From: Actinomycetota bacterium
GTDB taxonomy: Bacteria > Actinomycetota > Thermoleophilia > Gaiellales > F1-60-MAGs149
Assembly (NCBI GenBank): GCA_016870485.1
Contig: VGBM01000002.1
Location: 1-64,000, forward strand
Length of the DNA: 64,000 bases
Reading direction: 5' to 3'
Position numbers and translations under genes: made by a program. How positions within the stretch are numbered: position 1 is the first letter of the stretch; every line of letters starts with the position of its first letter. Below the pieces are notes generated by a model that saw only the letters and a program-made list of their open reading frames with translations, ran no database searches and was not told the origin of the DNA. Below, piece by piece: positions 8,644 through 16,517 of the stretch.

Positions 8644-8653
8644 TGTGTACACA
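8644..8653. promoter_or_regulatory. Candidate VapB operator palindrome
   Basis: TGTGTACACA is a perfect 10-bp palindrome immediately upstream of the antitoxin start, in an unusually AT-rich spot. Position, symmetry and the RHH antitoxin make autoregulation likely. The assignment is inferred from position, not from a known motif. Confidence 0.5.
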
Positions 8654-8689
8654 ACACGCATCTTGATGCCTGACACGCGCCGAGACGCC

Positions 8690-9451
8690 CTACGCCGCGC
8701 ACCACCCCCCGTCCGCAGTCAGGAGCGCCCCGTTGACGTCCGAGGCCTCGTCGCAGGCCCGCCACGAGATTGCCGCAGCGATCTCGTCGGGCTGCGCGGC
8801 CCTCGGCGGCATCGGCGCGAGCGCGATCTTGGCGCGCTCCATCGCCCACGGCACTGCGGGCGTCGACGTCGTGCCGATGTTCGTCTCGACGTTCCCCGGC
8901 AGGACGGCGTTCGAGCGGATCCCGTCAGGCCCGTAGTAGAAGGCGACGCTGCGCACGAGTCCGACGAGGGCGTGCTTCGAGGTGGCGTAGGCCGTCCCGG
9001 CGGCTCCGGGGTGCAGCGACGCCTCGGATGCGACGGTTACGATCGCGCCGCCGTGGTTCGCCTGCATGACGGGCAGGACGGCGCGCGACAGGCGCATCGC
9101 GCCCGTCAGGTTGACGTCCATGACGTGGTCCCAGGTGGCGTCGTCGAGGTCGCCGAGCGGGATGAAGTGGTCCATGATCCCCGCCACGTTCGCGAGCACG
9201 TCGACGCGTGGGCCCGCCTGCTCGACGAGCCGGTCGATCGCAGCCTGATCGGTGATGTCCGCGAGGTGCAGGTCCGCGGCCTGGCCGGCGTCCTCAAGGG
9301 CGCGCCGCGTGCCCTCGAGCCCGGCCTCATCGATGTCGCAGCCGACGACGTCGGCGCCCTCCCGGGCGAGGCGGATGGCGGTCGCGCGGCCGATGCCGCT
9401 GCCGGCGCCGGTGACGAGGGCGGTACGCCCCCGGTGGCGGGTCGGGTCCAT
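8690..9451 (-). CDS. SDR-family NAD(P)-dependent oxidoreductase
   Basis: This 253-residue classical short-chain dehydrogenase has the cofactor motif TGAGSGIG at about 14-21, the NVAG element near 88, and catalytic residues Asn114, Ser142, Tyr155 and Lys159 (YATSK). The C-terminal GGW region is also intact. The likely reaction is NAD(P)-linked oxidation or reduction of an alcohol or ketone; the substrate is unknown. It starts at ATG 9451. The first 84 codons and about 40 bp of upstream DNA are repeated at 11.2-11.5 kb as a truncated copy. Confidence 0.9.
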   Translation of the reverse strand: MDPTRHRGRTALVTGAGSGIGRATAIRLAREGADVVGCDIDEAGLEGTRRALEDAGQAADLHLADITDQAAIDRLVEQAGPRVDVLANVAGIMDHFIPLGDLDDATWDHVMDVNLTGAMRLSRAVLPVMQANHGGAIVTVASEASLHPGAAGTAYATSKHALVGLVRSVAFYYGPDGIRSNAVLPGNVETNIGTTSTPAVPWAMERAKIALAPMPPRAAQPDEIAAAISWRACDEASDVNGALLTADGGWCAA

Positions 9452-9567
9452 GGTGCGGGCCTTTCGTCGGGTCCGCCCCGACGCTAGCCCGCGCCCGGCG
9501 ACCTGCGCTGGGGGAACCCTGTGGAGCCGCTGCGGCCCGCCCGCGCGAAAGGACCCGCAAACGCGAG

Positions 9568-9607
9568 ACGGGGGTGCGGCCCGCCTGCCGGCGCGCCGCA
9601 CCCCCGT
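9568..9607 (-). terminator. Second downstream hairpin of the Amt-like gene
   Basis: A perfect 13-bp inverted repeat (9568-9580 and 9595-9607, 14-nt loop) lies downstream of the Amt-like gene. On the minus strand it is followed by a region with short T runs. With the adjacent 9617-9645 hairpin it forms a tandem terminator. Confidence 0.65.
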
Positions 9608-9616
9608 CCGCAGGGC

Positions 9617-9645
9617 GGGTGGCGCGGGCAGGGCCCGCGCCACCC
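9617..9645 (-). terminator. First downstream hairpin of the Amt-like gene
   Basis: A perfect 13-bp stem (9617-9629 and 9633-9645) with a 3-nt loop starts 8 bases after the stop codon of the Amt-like gene. There is no T-tract directly after it. It may act with the second hairpin or protect the mRNA 3' end. Confidence 0.65.
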
Positions 9646-9653
9646 CGGATGAC

Positions 9654-11063
9654 CTAGTGCCCGCCGGGCGAGGAGCCGACCTTCGACTCGTGCTCGCCGA
9701 TCGGCTGGACGTCCGGCTCGAGCCCCCACAGCGCCGAGTCGAGGCCGTGCGCCTGGACGTCGTCGTCGTGGCGCAGTCCGCCGAAGAGCTTGAAGATCAG
9801 GGTCAGGACCAGCGCGGTGCCGATGCCGGCGCCGAGGATGACCACGATCCCGATCAGCTGCATGACGAGGCTGATCTCGGAGTGCTGGAAGTCCCACGGG
9901 GCGTCGTAGCCCGCGTAGCCGCCCTTCGGCGTGCCGCCCGCGATCAGGGCGACCATGATCATGCCGTACGTGCCGCAGCCGACGAACAGCGGGATCAGCT
10001 TGTGCTCGTCGACGCGGCGCTTCTTCATGAACTCGTAGATGAGGAAGGCCACGATCGGCGCACCCGCCGCGACGAGGAACATCTGCCATGGCTTGTAGAC
10101 GTCCATCGCGATGGCCCCGGCGACGTAGCCGCCGAAGGCGCCGAGCGCGATGTAGCTGTACTGCTTCGTCGCGTAGGCGATCACCGCGCCGGCGAGCGTG
10201 CCGCCGGCCCAGGCCATGCCGTAGTTGTTGAACGCGATGCCGACGCTGGTGTCGGCCATCGTGACGCTGACCGCGAGGGCCTCGGGGTCGAAGAAGAACA
10301 GACAGGACAGGATCACCATCGGCAGGCCCGCGAAGACGGTGGCGACGCCCGCCATCACGAGGCCGTTGTTCGTGGTGCGGTACCCAGCCACCTTCGGATG
10401 CGACTCGTACATACCGGGCCGGCGCCCGTACGCCCAGACGAACACGAGCGCCATGCCGCCGGTGAACATGTAGACGAAGCCCACGCCGAAGAAATCGTGG
10501 AAGCCCTCGTTGGTCAGCCAGCCGACGGAGCCCCAGGTGGCGTAGCTGAGCGCCGACGACACGATCGTGGCCACGGCGCAGGTGACGTAGAACGCGGACG
10601 CCTTCATCCGCTCCGACACCGCGAAGTGCAGGAGCACGTTGATCAGGCCGGCGAAGCAGGCCAGGAAGAAGATGAAGATCTGGAAGTTGTTGAGCCCGGG
10701 CCAGACGGCCGGGTCGACGTTCTGCGCCAGCTCGTTGGAGAGGCTGCCGCCCGCCCAGAACAGCTTGGCCGTCTCGACCATCGACTCCCACGCGCTCCCG
10801 TAGAACGGGCGGTTGTACTGCGCCGCCCACAGCGAGAAGCCGATCAGGAAGTACACCGAGAAGCCGATGAAGAAGCCGACGAGCTTCTCCGCCGTCGCGT
10901 TGGCGATGCTCCGGCGGCGCAGGCCGCCGGCGTCGATCAGGAGCAGGCCGACAAGGACCATGATGGCCCCGACCGTGCCCGACGCGTACACGACGTTCTG
11001 CACGAGCTGGTTCGTGGTGACCTGCTCTGGGAACTGTGCTGTCTGCGCAAGCAGCAAGGACAT
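9654..11063 (-). CDS. Ammonium transporter (Amt)-like membrane protein, diverged
   Basis: This 469-residue polytopic protein has about eleven membrane helices in an Amt-like layout. Family-like spots include AGGLRRRSIANATAEKLVG near the first helix pair, MFTGGMALVF, a run with NNYGMAWAGGTLAGAV, and the C-terminal GGLRHDDDVQAHGLD, which resembles the cytoplasmic tail of Amt. Amt proteins conduct ammonium through a twin-histidine pore. By my alignment the first His is Tyr (VGFVYMFTGG) and the second is also absent (IPLFVGCGTYGMI), so substrate or mechanism may differ. ATG 11063 has a GGGAGGAG site. The leader holds two strong hairpins and the 3' side two more. Confidence 0.75.
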   Translation of the reverse strand: MSLLLAQTAQFPEQVTTNQLVQNVVYASGTVGAIMVLVGLLLIDAGGLRRRSIANATAEKLVGFFIGFSVYFLIGFSLWAAQYNRPFYGSAWESMVETAKLFWAGGSLSNELAQNVDPAVWPGLNNFQIFIFFLACFAGLINVLLHFAVSERMKASAFYVTCAVATIVSSALSYATWGSVGWLTNEGFHDFFGVGFVYMFTGGMALVFVWAYGRRPGMYESHPKVAGYRTTNNGLVMAGVATVFAGLPMVILSCLFFFDPEALAVSVTMADTSVGIAFNNYGMAWAGGTLAGAVIAYATKQYSYIALGAFGGYVAGAIAMDVYKPWQMFLVAAGAPIVAFLIYEFMKKRRVDEHKLIPLFVGCGTYGMIMVALIAGGTPKGGYAGYDAPWDFQHSEISLVMQLIGIVVILGAGIGTALVLTLIFKLFGGLRHDDDVQAHGLDSALWGLEPDVQPIGEHESKVGSSPGGH

Positions 11064-11081
11064 CCGATCTCCTCCCGTTGG

Positions 11082-11101
11082 GGCCCCGGCGAACCGGGGC
11101 C
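11082..11101 (-). promoter_or_regulatory. Leader hairpin next to the Amt-like ribosome-binding site
   Basis: GGCCCCGG and its complement enclose a 4-nt loop in a perfect 8-bp stem. It ends only a few bases upstream of the GGGAGGAG ribosome-binding site of the Amt-like gene. It could influence translation or be an attenuator arm; no known riboswitch is recognised. Confidence 0.4.
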
Positions 11102-11115
11102 GACCTTCCTCTCCT

Positions 11116-11134
11116 CACCGCGGGAACCGCGGTG
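11116..11134 (-). promoter_or_regulatory. Second leader hairpin of the Amt-like gene
   Basis: CACCGCGG and CCGCGGTG form a perfect 8-bp stem with a GAA loop, some 15 bases upstream of the first leader hairpin and separated from it by a purine-rich spacer. A TAGGGTAT stretch upstream on the minus strand is a possible -10 element, which would place both hairpins in the 5' untranslated region. Confidence 0.4.
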
Positions 11135-11196
11135 TCGGCAAATACCCTAGCAGCCGCAGCAGAGGAGAGGTTTTCCGGAAGCAGTATCGGGATATG

Positions 11197-11451
11197 CACG
11201 TCGACGTGCGGATCCGCCTCGTGCACGATCCGGTCGACGTCGGCCTGGCTCGTGATGTCGGCGCGGTGCAGGACGGCGGCCTCACCGGCCTCCTCGAGAG
11301 CCGCCTGCGTGCCGGCGAGGCCCTCCTCGTCGCTGTCGCAGCCGATCACCTCCGCGCCCTCGCGGGCGAGTCGGATGGCAGTGGCGCGGCCGATGCCGCT
11401 GCCGGCGCCCGTGACGAGCGCCACGCGCCCCTGATGCCGTGTCGAGTCCAT
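11197..11451 (-). pseudogene. Truncated SDR gene (5' fragment, duplicate of the 8690-9451 gene)
   Basis: From ATG 11451 about 84 codons match the start of the SDR at 8690-9451: MDSTRHQGRVALVTGAGSGIG, the AIRLAREGAEVIGCD strand and HRADITSQADVDRIV. Similarity ends abruptly after DPHVDV near 11197, before the catalytic Ser-Tyr-Lys part. Beyond that the frame stays open, but only antisense to the Amt-like gene. Upstream DNA is also shared (CGGGCCTTTCGTCGGGTCCG in both). It is therefore a partial segmental duplication that cannot encode an active enzyme. Confidence 0.8.
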
Positions 11452-11495
11452 GTGCGGGCCTTTCGTCGGGTCCGAGCCGACGCTAGCCCGCCGCG
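11197..11495. repeat. Partial duplication of 9.2-9.49 kb
   Basis: This segment repeats, with divergence, the 5' part and upstream region of the SDR gene around 9205-9488. The two copies are in the same orientation and flank the Amt-like gene. They are direct repeats that could recombine and delete the 2 kb between them. Confidence 0.7.
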
Positions 11496-11582
11496 GGACG
11501 TCGCGGCCGCGGGCCGCCACGGGCCCGCTGCCGGTCGAGCCGCACCCCCGGACGCGGGCGCCGGGGGAGCCTGAAGCGCGCC

Positions 11583-11993
11583 TCAGGCCGTGCGCTGCTC
11601 GATGTGCGCCGCGAATCGATCGAGGATCGCCTGCCAGCCCGCGCGCTGCAACTCGACCGGGTTCTCGGTCTCCGGATCGAAGGTGACGGTGACCACCGTG
11701 ACCCCATCGCGCTCCGCGAAGACGACCTCCGCCTGACGCTCCCCGAACGCGTACTCGATCCGCTCGTGCTCGACGATCCGGACGTACGTCCCCGCGAAGT
11801 CGAACCCCGCACTCCCGTCACGCGCCTCCATGCGCGAGCGGAACTCGCCGCCCTCGCGCAGATCGACGTGGGCCTCCGTCGTGTGCCAGTCGTCGCTCGC
11901 GGCGTTCCACTCGACGATGTCGGCCGGCGTCGTATAGGCCCGCCAAACATCGGCGACGGGCGCGTTGACGGAGGACCCAACGCTGATCCTCAT
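11583..11993 (-). CDS. SRPBCC (AHSA1-like) domain protein
   Basis: This 136-residue protein has the START-like helix-grip pattern of the AHSA1 group: VNAPVADVWRAYTTPADIVEWNAASDDWHT near the start, then LREGGEFRSRMEARDG, FAGTYVRIVEHERIEYAF and the C-terminal long helix GWQAILDRFAAHIEQ. Members bind hydrophobic ligands; functions vary and cannot be set from sequence. It starts at ATG 11993, is cytosolic and has no operon partner. It is divergent from a secreted protein gene. Confidence 0.85.
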   Translation of the reverse strand: MRISVGSSVNAPVADVWRAYTTPADIVEWNAASDDWHTTEAHVDLREGGEFRSRMEARDGSAGFDFAGTYVRIVEHERIEYAFGERQAEVVFAERDGVTVVTVTFDPETENPVELQRAGWQAILDRFAAHIEQRTA

Positions 11994-12032
11994 GGCCGGC
12001 AGTGTAGGCGGGCACGCGAGCCGTCCGACAGC

Positions 12033-12983
12033 GTGGCCCAAGCGCCCGGCGGGCTCGGGCCACCCCCAGTTGCGTGCGGGAACACCGCCCACGCCTACCG
12101 CATTCGTTACGTTTGTCGGGCGCGACGCGTCCCGCTGCTGATCCTTCTGCTGCTCGCGCCCGTCCCGGCAACGGCGACCGCGGCGACGCACTCGAAGGCG
12201 CCGAGCATCCTGTACTCGCTCGATGCCAAGGGCGCGAGGATCGCGAAATCGGGCGGCACGCTGTGGCTGTCGTTGCCGGCGAATGCGCCCGTGACGTGGT
12301 TCACGGATCGTCCCTACCGCAACGCGGGATCCGTACGGCTGGTGGACCTGTACGGCATTTGGGACGCGAGCGGGTTCAGTGACGATCCGCCCAATGCAGC
12401 GCTTCTGACCACGCACAAGGGCGTCGAGCACACCCACGTCGTCGAGTTGACGACGCCGCGGTCGGCGAAGGGCCGCGTGTCGTTCGCCATCCGCGCCGTC
12501 CCGAACGCGGTGGAAGCCGGCCACGTGCACGCGCACGACCTCGCCGCCGGTCGCTTCGGCCGCGCACGGCTCTTCATCGACGACGCCGCTCTCGCGCCCT
12601 GCGGGTCGACGCTGCGCTACGTGAAGCCGGAGCCGAGCGCGACGACGACGGCCGTACCGCCCTTCGTCGTGCAGTGCCTGCTCGGCCCCGGTGCGTCCGT
12701 CGCCGGCTACCCGAGCGCCGGGTACATGGCGTCCCTGTTCGCGTGCCGGGCAGCCGGGGGAGGCACGCGGAATGCGCCCCTCCAGACCAACGGCACGACG
12801 TTGTCCATCTACGGCTGCGGCACCCAGACGAACCCTGAGCTCGACATGGACGTCTGGCTCCGCACGACCTGGAACGACGGCCCCTGCACGACGACGACGG
12901 CCAGCCAGGTCACCGTCAGGAACGCGGACGCCACCGCGACGCTGCGGATCAGCCTGCTCATCGACTACCCGATCTGCCTCTAG
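12033..12983 (+). CDS. Hypothetical secreted protein
   Basis: I do not recognise this protein. The frame encodes a hydrophobic stretch (VPLLILLLLAPVPATATA) preceded by Arg residues, typical of a Sec signal peptide, and then about 270 residues rich in Thr, Ala and Gly with six spread-out Cys that could form disulfides in the mature secreted protein. GTG 12033 is the only standard start codon found upstream of the signal region. It would place about 30 residues before the hydrophobic core, so the true start may be a non-standard codon nearer 12090-12125. A hairpin follows the stop. Confidence 0.6.
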   Translation: MAQAPGGLGPPPVACGNTAHAYRIRYVCRARRVPLLILLLLAPVPATATAATHSKAPSILYSLDAKGARIAKSGGTLWLSLPANAPVTWFTDRPYRNAGSVRLVDLYGIWDASGFSDDPPNAALLTTHKGVEHTHVVELTTPRSAKGRVSFAIRAVPNAVEAGHVHAHDLAAGRFGRARLFIDDAALAPCGSTLRYVKPEPSATTTAVPPFVVQCLLGPGASVAGYPSAGYMASLFACRAAGGGTRNAPLQTNGTTLSIYGCGTQTNPELDMDVWLRTTWNDGPCTTTTASQVTVRNADATATLRISLLIDYPICL

Positions 12984-13022
12984 ATCCCCTTTACGGCGGC
13001 GACACAGGAGGGCTCGTCGCTC

Positions 13023-13048
13023 CCGGCCCTTCCCGGAGGGAGGGCCGG
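13023..13048 (+). terminator. Hairpin after the secreted-protein gene
   Basis: CCGGCCCT (13023-13030) pairs with AGGGCCGG (13041-13048), and the loop can extend the stem with one bulge. It lies 40 bases after the stop. No clear T-tract follows. Confidence 0.5.
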
Positions 13049-13094
13049 ACTGCGATCCGTCGGGGCGCGTGCGGGCGGGCTACCGCAGAACGAC

Positions 13095-13120
13095 AAAGGC
13101 CGACCCCACGGCCGGCCCTT
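13095..13120 (-). terminator. Terminator of the initiator tRNA gene
   Basis: On the minus strand an AAGGGCCG/CGGCCTTT stem with about a 10-nt loop starts 6 bases after the tRNA 3' end. It is followed by TTTGTCGTT, a typical intrinsic terminator layout. Confidence 0.6.
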
Positions 13121-13125
13121 CGGAG

Positions 13126-13199
<74 letters not shown>

Positions 13200-13273
13200 T
13201 CGCGAGGCGTAGTCTAGCGCAAGGTCGGCGATCGGTGCAGGGGGACCGGCAACCCGCCGCGTACCCTTCCCGC

Positions 13274-14194
13274 ATGCGCGCGGCGGTCATCGACATGGGC
13301 ACGAACTCGACGCGCCTCCTCCTGGCCGATGTCGCCGACGGCCAGCTGACGGAGGTCGAGCGTCACCTCACGATCACGCGCCTCGGCGCCCACGTCGACC
13401 GCGACGCCCGCCTCTCCGAGCAGGCGATGGGCCGTACGCGCCGCGTGGTCGGCGAGTACGTGGAGCGCGCCCGGCAGATGGGCGCGGACGTGATCTTCGC
13501 CTCGGCGACCAGCGCGGTCCGCGACAGCAGAAACGGCGAGACCTTCATGTCGTCTCTGGCCCGCGAGTTCGGGATCGCGGCGCGCACCCTGACGGGCGAG
13601 GAGGAGGCCCGCGCCACCTTCCGCGGGGTGGCCTCCACGATGGACGCCGAGGGCCCGATGGCCGTCGTCGACGTCGGCGGCGGCTCGACCGAGATCGTGG
13701 TCGGCGCGGGCACCCACGTGCACGGCGCCGTCAGCCTGCAGGCCGGCTGCGTCCGCATCACGGAGCGCTGGCTCGCCGAGGACGCCGTCTCCCCCGACCA
13801 GCTCACGCTGGCCCGCGAGGAGGTCGACGGCCTGCTCGACCGCCACCTCCCCCCCGACCTCGTCGCCCACGCCGAGGGGCTCGAAGCGATCGCCGTGGCC
13901 GGCACCGCGACCACCCTGGCCGCGCTCGAGCTCGGGCTGCCCGGCTACGACGCCGAGCGCATCCACGGCACGCGGGTCAGCCGCGACGCGATCGCCGTCT
14001 GGATCGCGAAGCTCGCGCCGCTCACCGCCGAGGCCCGCCGCCAGCGACACCCCGCGATCGAGCCGGGCCGGGCCGGGCTGATCGTCGGCGGCTCGATCGT
14101 CCTGCTCGCGGCCCTCGACGCACTCGACGCGCCGGGCTTCGTGGCCTCCGAGCGCGACATCCTGCACGGCCTCGCACTCGGGATGGGCGCCTAG
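13274..14194 (+). CDS. Ppx/GppA family phosphatase
   Basis: This 306-residue protein of the ASKHA fold begins with VIDMGTNSTRLLLADV (phosphate 1 loop). It has the family segment IFASATSAVRDSRNGETF near residues 75-92, GEEEARATFRG near 113, and the second glycine loop VVDVGGGSTEIVVG near residue 135. Such enzymes release phosphate from polyphosphate or hydrolyse pppGpp to ppGpp. It is the short single-module type common in actinobacteria. It starts at ATG 13274. The stop shares a CTAG with the convergent small gene. Confidence 0.93.
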   Translation: MRAAVIDMGTNSTRLLLADVADGQLTEVERHLTITRLGAHVDRDARLSEQAMGRTRRVVGEYVERARQMGADVIFASATSAVRDSRNGETFMSSLAREFGIAARTLTGEEEARATFRGVASTMDAEGPMAVVDVGGGSTEIVVGAGTHVHGAVSLQAGCVRITERWLAEDAVSPDQLTLAREEVDGLLDRHLPPDLVAHAEGLEAIAVAGTATTLAALELGLPGYDAERIHGTRVSRDAIAVWIAKLAPLTAEARRQRHPAIEPGRAGLIVGGSIVLLAALDALDAPGFVASERDILHGLALGMGA

Positions 14195-14379
14195 GCCGAT
14201 GCCTCGGCGTCGAACACGCGACGGATCTCGAGCAGGTGGTCGTTGACGATCGACAGCTCGGTGACCTCGGCAAGCAACTCGGGCGAGCGGACGATCGCCT
14301 CCCCCACGCGAGCGTGAAGCTCCTCCGGCAGAGAGCCGGCGCAGTAGGCGGGGATGAGGTCGCGGATCTCGTCGAACAC
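14191..14379 (-). CDS. Small hypothetical acidic protein
   Basis: This 62-residue protein (GTG start 14379) contains RDLIPAYCAGSLPEELHARVGEAIVRSPELLAEV. The pattern recalls the helical N-terminal part of anti-sigma-factor zinc fingers, but there is only one Cys and no His pair, so metal binding is unlikely and I assign no function. Support for reality: codon use is host-like and its stop exactly shares CTAG with the Ppx/GppA stop, a pattern repeated in this window. No strong ribosome-binding site is visible. Confidence 0.5.
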   Translation of the reverse strand: MFDEIRDLIPAYCAGSLPEELHARVGEAIVRSPELLAEVTELSIVNDHLLEIRRVFDAEASA

Positions 14380-14458
14380 GGCCGGGCGGGGTCAGGGAGG
14401 ACAGTCTTTACATCGCACGAACGCTGTCGCCAGCCCACAGTCCTCTATCCTCGGCGGT

Positions 14459-14541
14459 GCCCGGATGGCGGAATTGGTCAGACGCGGCCGGCTTAAACCC
14501 GGCTGCCGCAAGGCGTGCGGGTTCGAGTCCCGCTCCGGGCA
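14459..14541 (+). tRNA. tRNA-Leu (TAA)
   Basis: The 83-nt class II tRNA has acceptor arms GCCCGGA/TCCGGGC, anticodon TAA in loop CTTAAAC, a variable arm (TGCCGCAAGGCGT), T-arm GCGGG-TTCGAGT-CCCGC and discriminator A. CCA is not encoded. It reads UUA codons, which are rare in such GC-rich genes. A TATCCT about 8 bases upstream may be the -10 element. Confidence 0.95.
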
Positions 14542-14556
14542 TCGGCCACCGCGCGG

Positions 14557-16455
14557 CTACGCGGCGCGCGCGCCCTGCAGGAAGTCGCGCACCGCGCCGA
14601 CGTCGCGGACGACCTCGACGGGCGGCAGCGCGCCGCGCAGGTAGCCGCCGTAGCCCTTCTCGACGAGGCGGGCGTCAAGCACCGCGACGACGCCGCGGTC
14701 GGTCTCGGAGCGCAGCAGGCGCCCGAAGCCCTGCTTGAGGAGCAGCGAGGCGTGCGGCAGCTGCACGTCCTTGAAGCCGCTGCCCCCGTCGCGCTCGGCG
14801 CGCTCCGAGCGGGCAGCGACGAGCGGGTCGTCCGGCACGGCGAAGGGCAGGCTCTCGAGGATCACGAGCTCGAGCGAGCGGCCGGGGATATCGACGCCCT
14901 GCCAGAACGTCATCGAGGCGAACAGCACCGATCGCTCGTCCGCGCGGAAGCGCTCGAGCAGAACGTCACGGGCCGCCTCGCCCTGGCAGAGCACGGGCAC
15001 GCCGAGCCGCTCGGCGAGCAGCTCGTGGACGCGCCGCAGCCGCATCAGCGACGGGAACAGCACGAGCGCGCGCCCGTCGGAGGCCGCGATCAGCTCGCCG
15101 ATCCGGTCGGCGACGAGCCGCGGGTCGGCGCGGCCGCCGCCGACGATGTCGTCCGGCACGTAGAGACGCGCGTTGGCCTCGACGTCGAACGGCGACGGCT
15201 CGATGTGCGTGGCGGCGTCTTCGAGGCCGAGGCGGCGGCAGGTGGCGCCGAGCCCGTCGGCGTCGGCGAGGGTGGCGCTGACGAGGACGGCGGCGTGCAG
15301 CCGGTCCCAGAGGTGCTCGCGCAGCATCGCCCCGACCGCAGTCGGGGCGGCGCGCAGCTCGACGCCGCCGCGCTCGTCGCGCTCGGACCAGACCACCGTC
15401 TCGTCGTGGTCGGGCGCGAGGATCGCCTCCAGGGCCAGCGCGAGGCGCTCGGCCTGCCGCGCCATGGCCTCCGTCTCGTCGGAGAGCTCGCGGATCCGCT
15501 CGGCGATCCGCCCGAGGGCGTCCCGCATCGCGTCGGCGGCGTCGCGGGGCACCAGGCGCAGCGCGGGCTCGTCGAGGCGGACGCGCCGCCCCTCCGGCAG
15601 CGCCCCGAACAGCCGCTCCCCGTGCACCTGCAGCAGTGCGAGTTCGGCGGACGGGGCCAGCTTGACCGCGGCCGCGCAGGCGTCCTCGACGTCGCGGGCG
15701 AAGCGCGCCAACTGCGGGCCCGAGACGCGGGCGCCGAGCGCCTCCACCGCGGCCGCCTCGAAGGCGTGCGCCTCGTCCACGATCAGGACGTCGTGCTCGG
15801 GCAGGATCACCGGCTCGCCGCCGCGCTGGGCGCGCAGCGCGAGGTCGGCGAGGTAGAGCGCGTGGTTGACGAGGACGACCTGGCAGCCGGCGGCCCGCTC
15901 GCGCGCCGCCTCCGCGTAGCAGCCGTCGCGCTCGGGGCAGCGGGCGCCGCGGCAGCGGTCGGGACCCACGGCGAGCTCGCGCCAGACGGCCTCGTGCGGC
16001 ACGAACGGCAGCTCGTCGCGATCGCCGTCGCGGGTGCGCACGAGCCACTCCGCGATCCGCGCGAGCTCGGGCTGTCCAGCCTCCGGTACACGCTGGTCGG
16101 CGAAGGCCCTCTGGACGCGGCAGACGTAGTTGGCGCGGCCCTTGACCACGGCGGCCGAAAGGGGCTCGCCGGTGGCGATCCGGGCGAGCGGCAGGTCCTC
16201 CCGCAGGAGCTGCCCCTGCAGGGCCTTCGTGGCGGTGGTCACCACCACCCGCTGCCCGCAGCCCGCGGCGGGCACGAGGTAGGCGAGGCCCTTGCCGATC
16301 CCCGTCGCGGCCTCCGCGACGAGGGCGCCGCCGCGCTCGAGCCGCTCGCCGATCAGCTCCGCGAGGCGCTCCTGCCCCGCCCGCGGCCGGAACCCCGGGA
16401 GCGCGGTCCGCAGGGGCGACGAGCCGCCCAGCTCTCGGGTGTAGCGGGAGGCCAT
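14557..16455 (-). CDS. dinG: DinG/XPD-type ATP-dependent DNA helicase
   Basis: This 632-residue superfamily 2 helicase has the Walker A region EAATGIGKGLAYL near residue 50, VDEAHAF (DEAH box) near residue 225 and C-terminal motif VI (QGFGRLLRS). Four cysteines (NYVC, then CRGARCPERDGC) match the iron-sulfur domain of the XPD/DinG group, which unwinds structured DNA 5' to 3' during repair. The residue after the Walker A lysine is Gly rather than Thr or Ser. It lacks the exonuclease domain of some Gram-positive DinG proteins. Start ATG 16455. Confidence 0.88.
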   Translation of the reverse strand: MASRYTRELGGSSPLRTALPGFRPRAGQERLAELIGERLERGGALVAEAATGIGKGLAYLVPAAGCGQRVVVTTATKALQGQLLREDLPLARIATGEPLSAAVVKGRANYVCRVQRAFADQRVPEAGQPELARIAEWLVRTRDGDRDELPFVPHEAVWRELAVGPDRCRGARCPERDGCYAEAARERAAGCQVVLVNHALYLADLALRAQRGGEPVILPEHDVLIVDEAHAFEAAAVEALGARVSGPQLARFARDVEDACAAAVKLAPSAELALLQVHGERLFGALPEGRRVRLDEPALRLVPRDAADAMRDALGRIAERIRELSDETEAMARQAERLALALEAILAPDHDETVVWSERDERGGVELRAAPTAVGAMLREHLWDRLHAAVLVSATLADADGLGATCRRLGLEDAATHIEPSPFDVEANARLYVPDDIVGGGRADPRLVADRIGELIAASDGRALVLFPSLMRLRRVHELLAERLGVPVLCQGEAARDVLLERFRADERSVLFASMTFWQGVDIPGRSLELVILESLPFAVPDDPLVAARSERAERDGGSGFKDVQLPHASLLLKQGFGRLLRSETDRGVVAVLDARLVEKGYGGYLRGALPPVEVVRDVGAVRDFLQGARAA

Positions 16456-16517
16456 CGGAGGACCCAGCCTACCGGGGCCCCCGGTGGGCGACGGGCCGCG
16501 CCGCTAGGGTCCGGCGC

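Noticed and set aside
11196-11209. GCACGTCGACGTGC as an operator
   Set aside because: It lies at the edge of the SDR fragment and half of it encodes the conserved VDV of that gene, so it is probably coincidental.
9484-11520. A long minus-strand frame linking the SDR fragment to the SDR region
   Set aside because: Only the first 84 codons match SDR; the rest is out of frame with the Amt-like membrane protein on the same strand.
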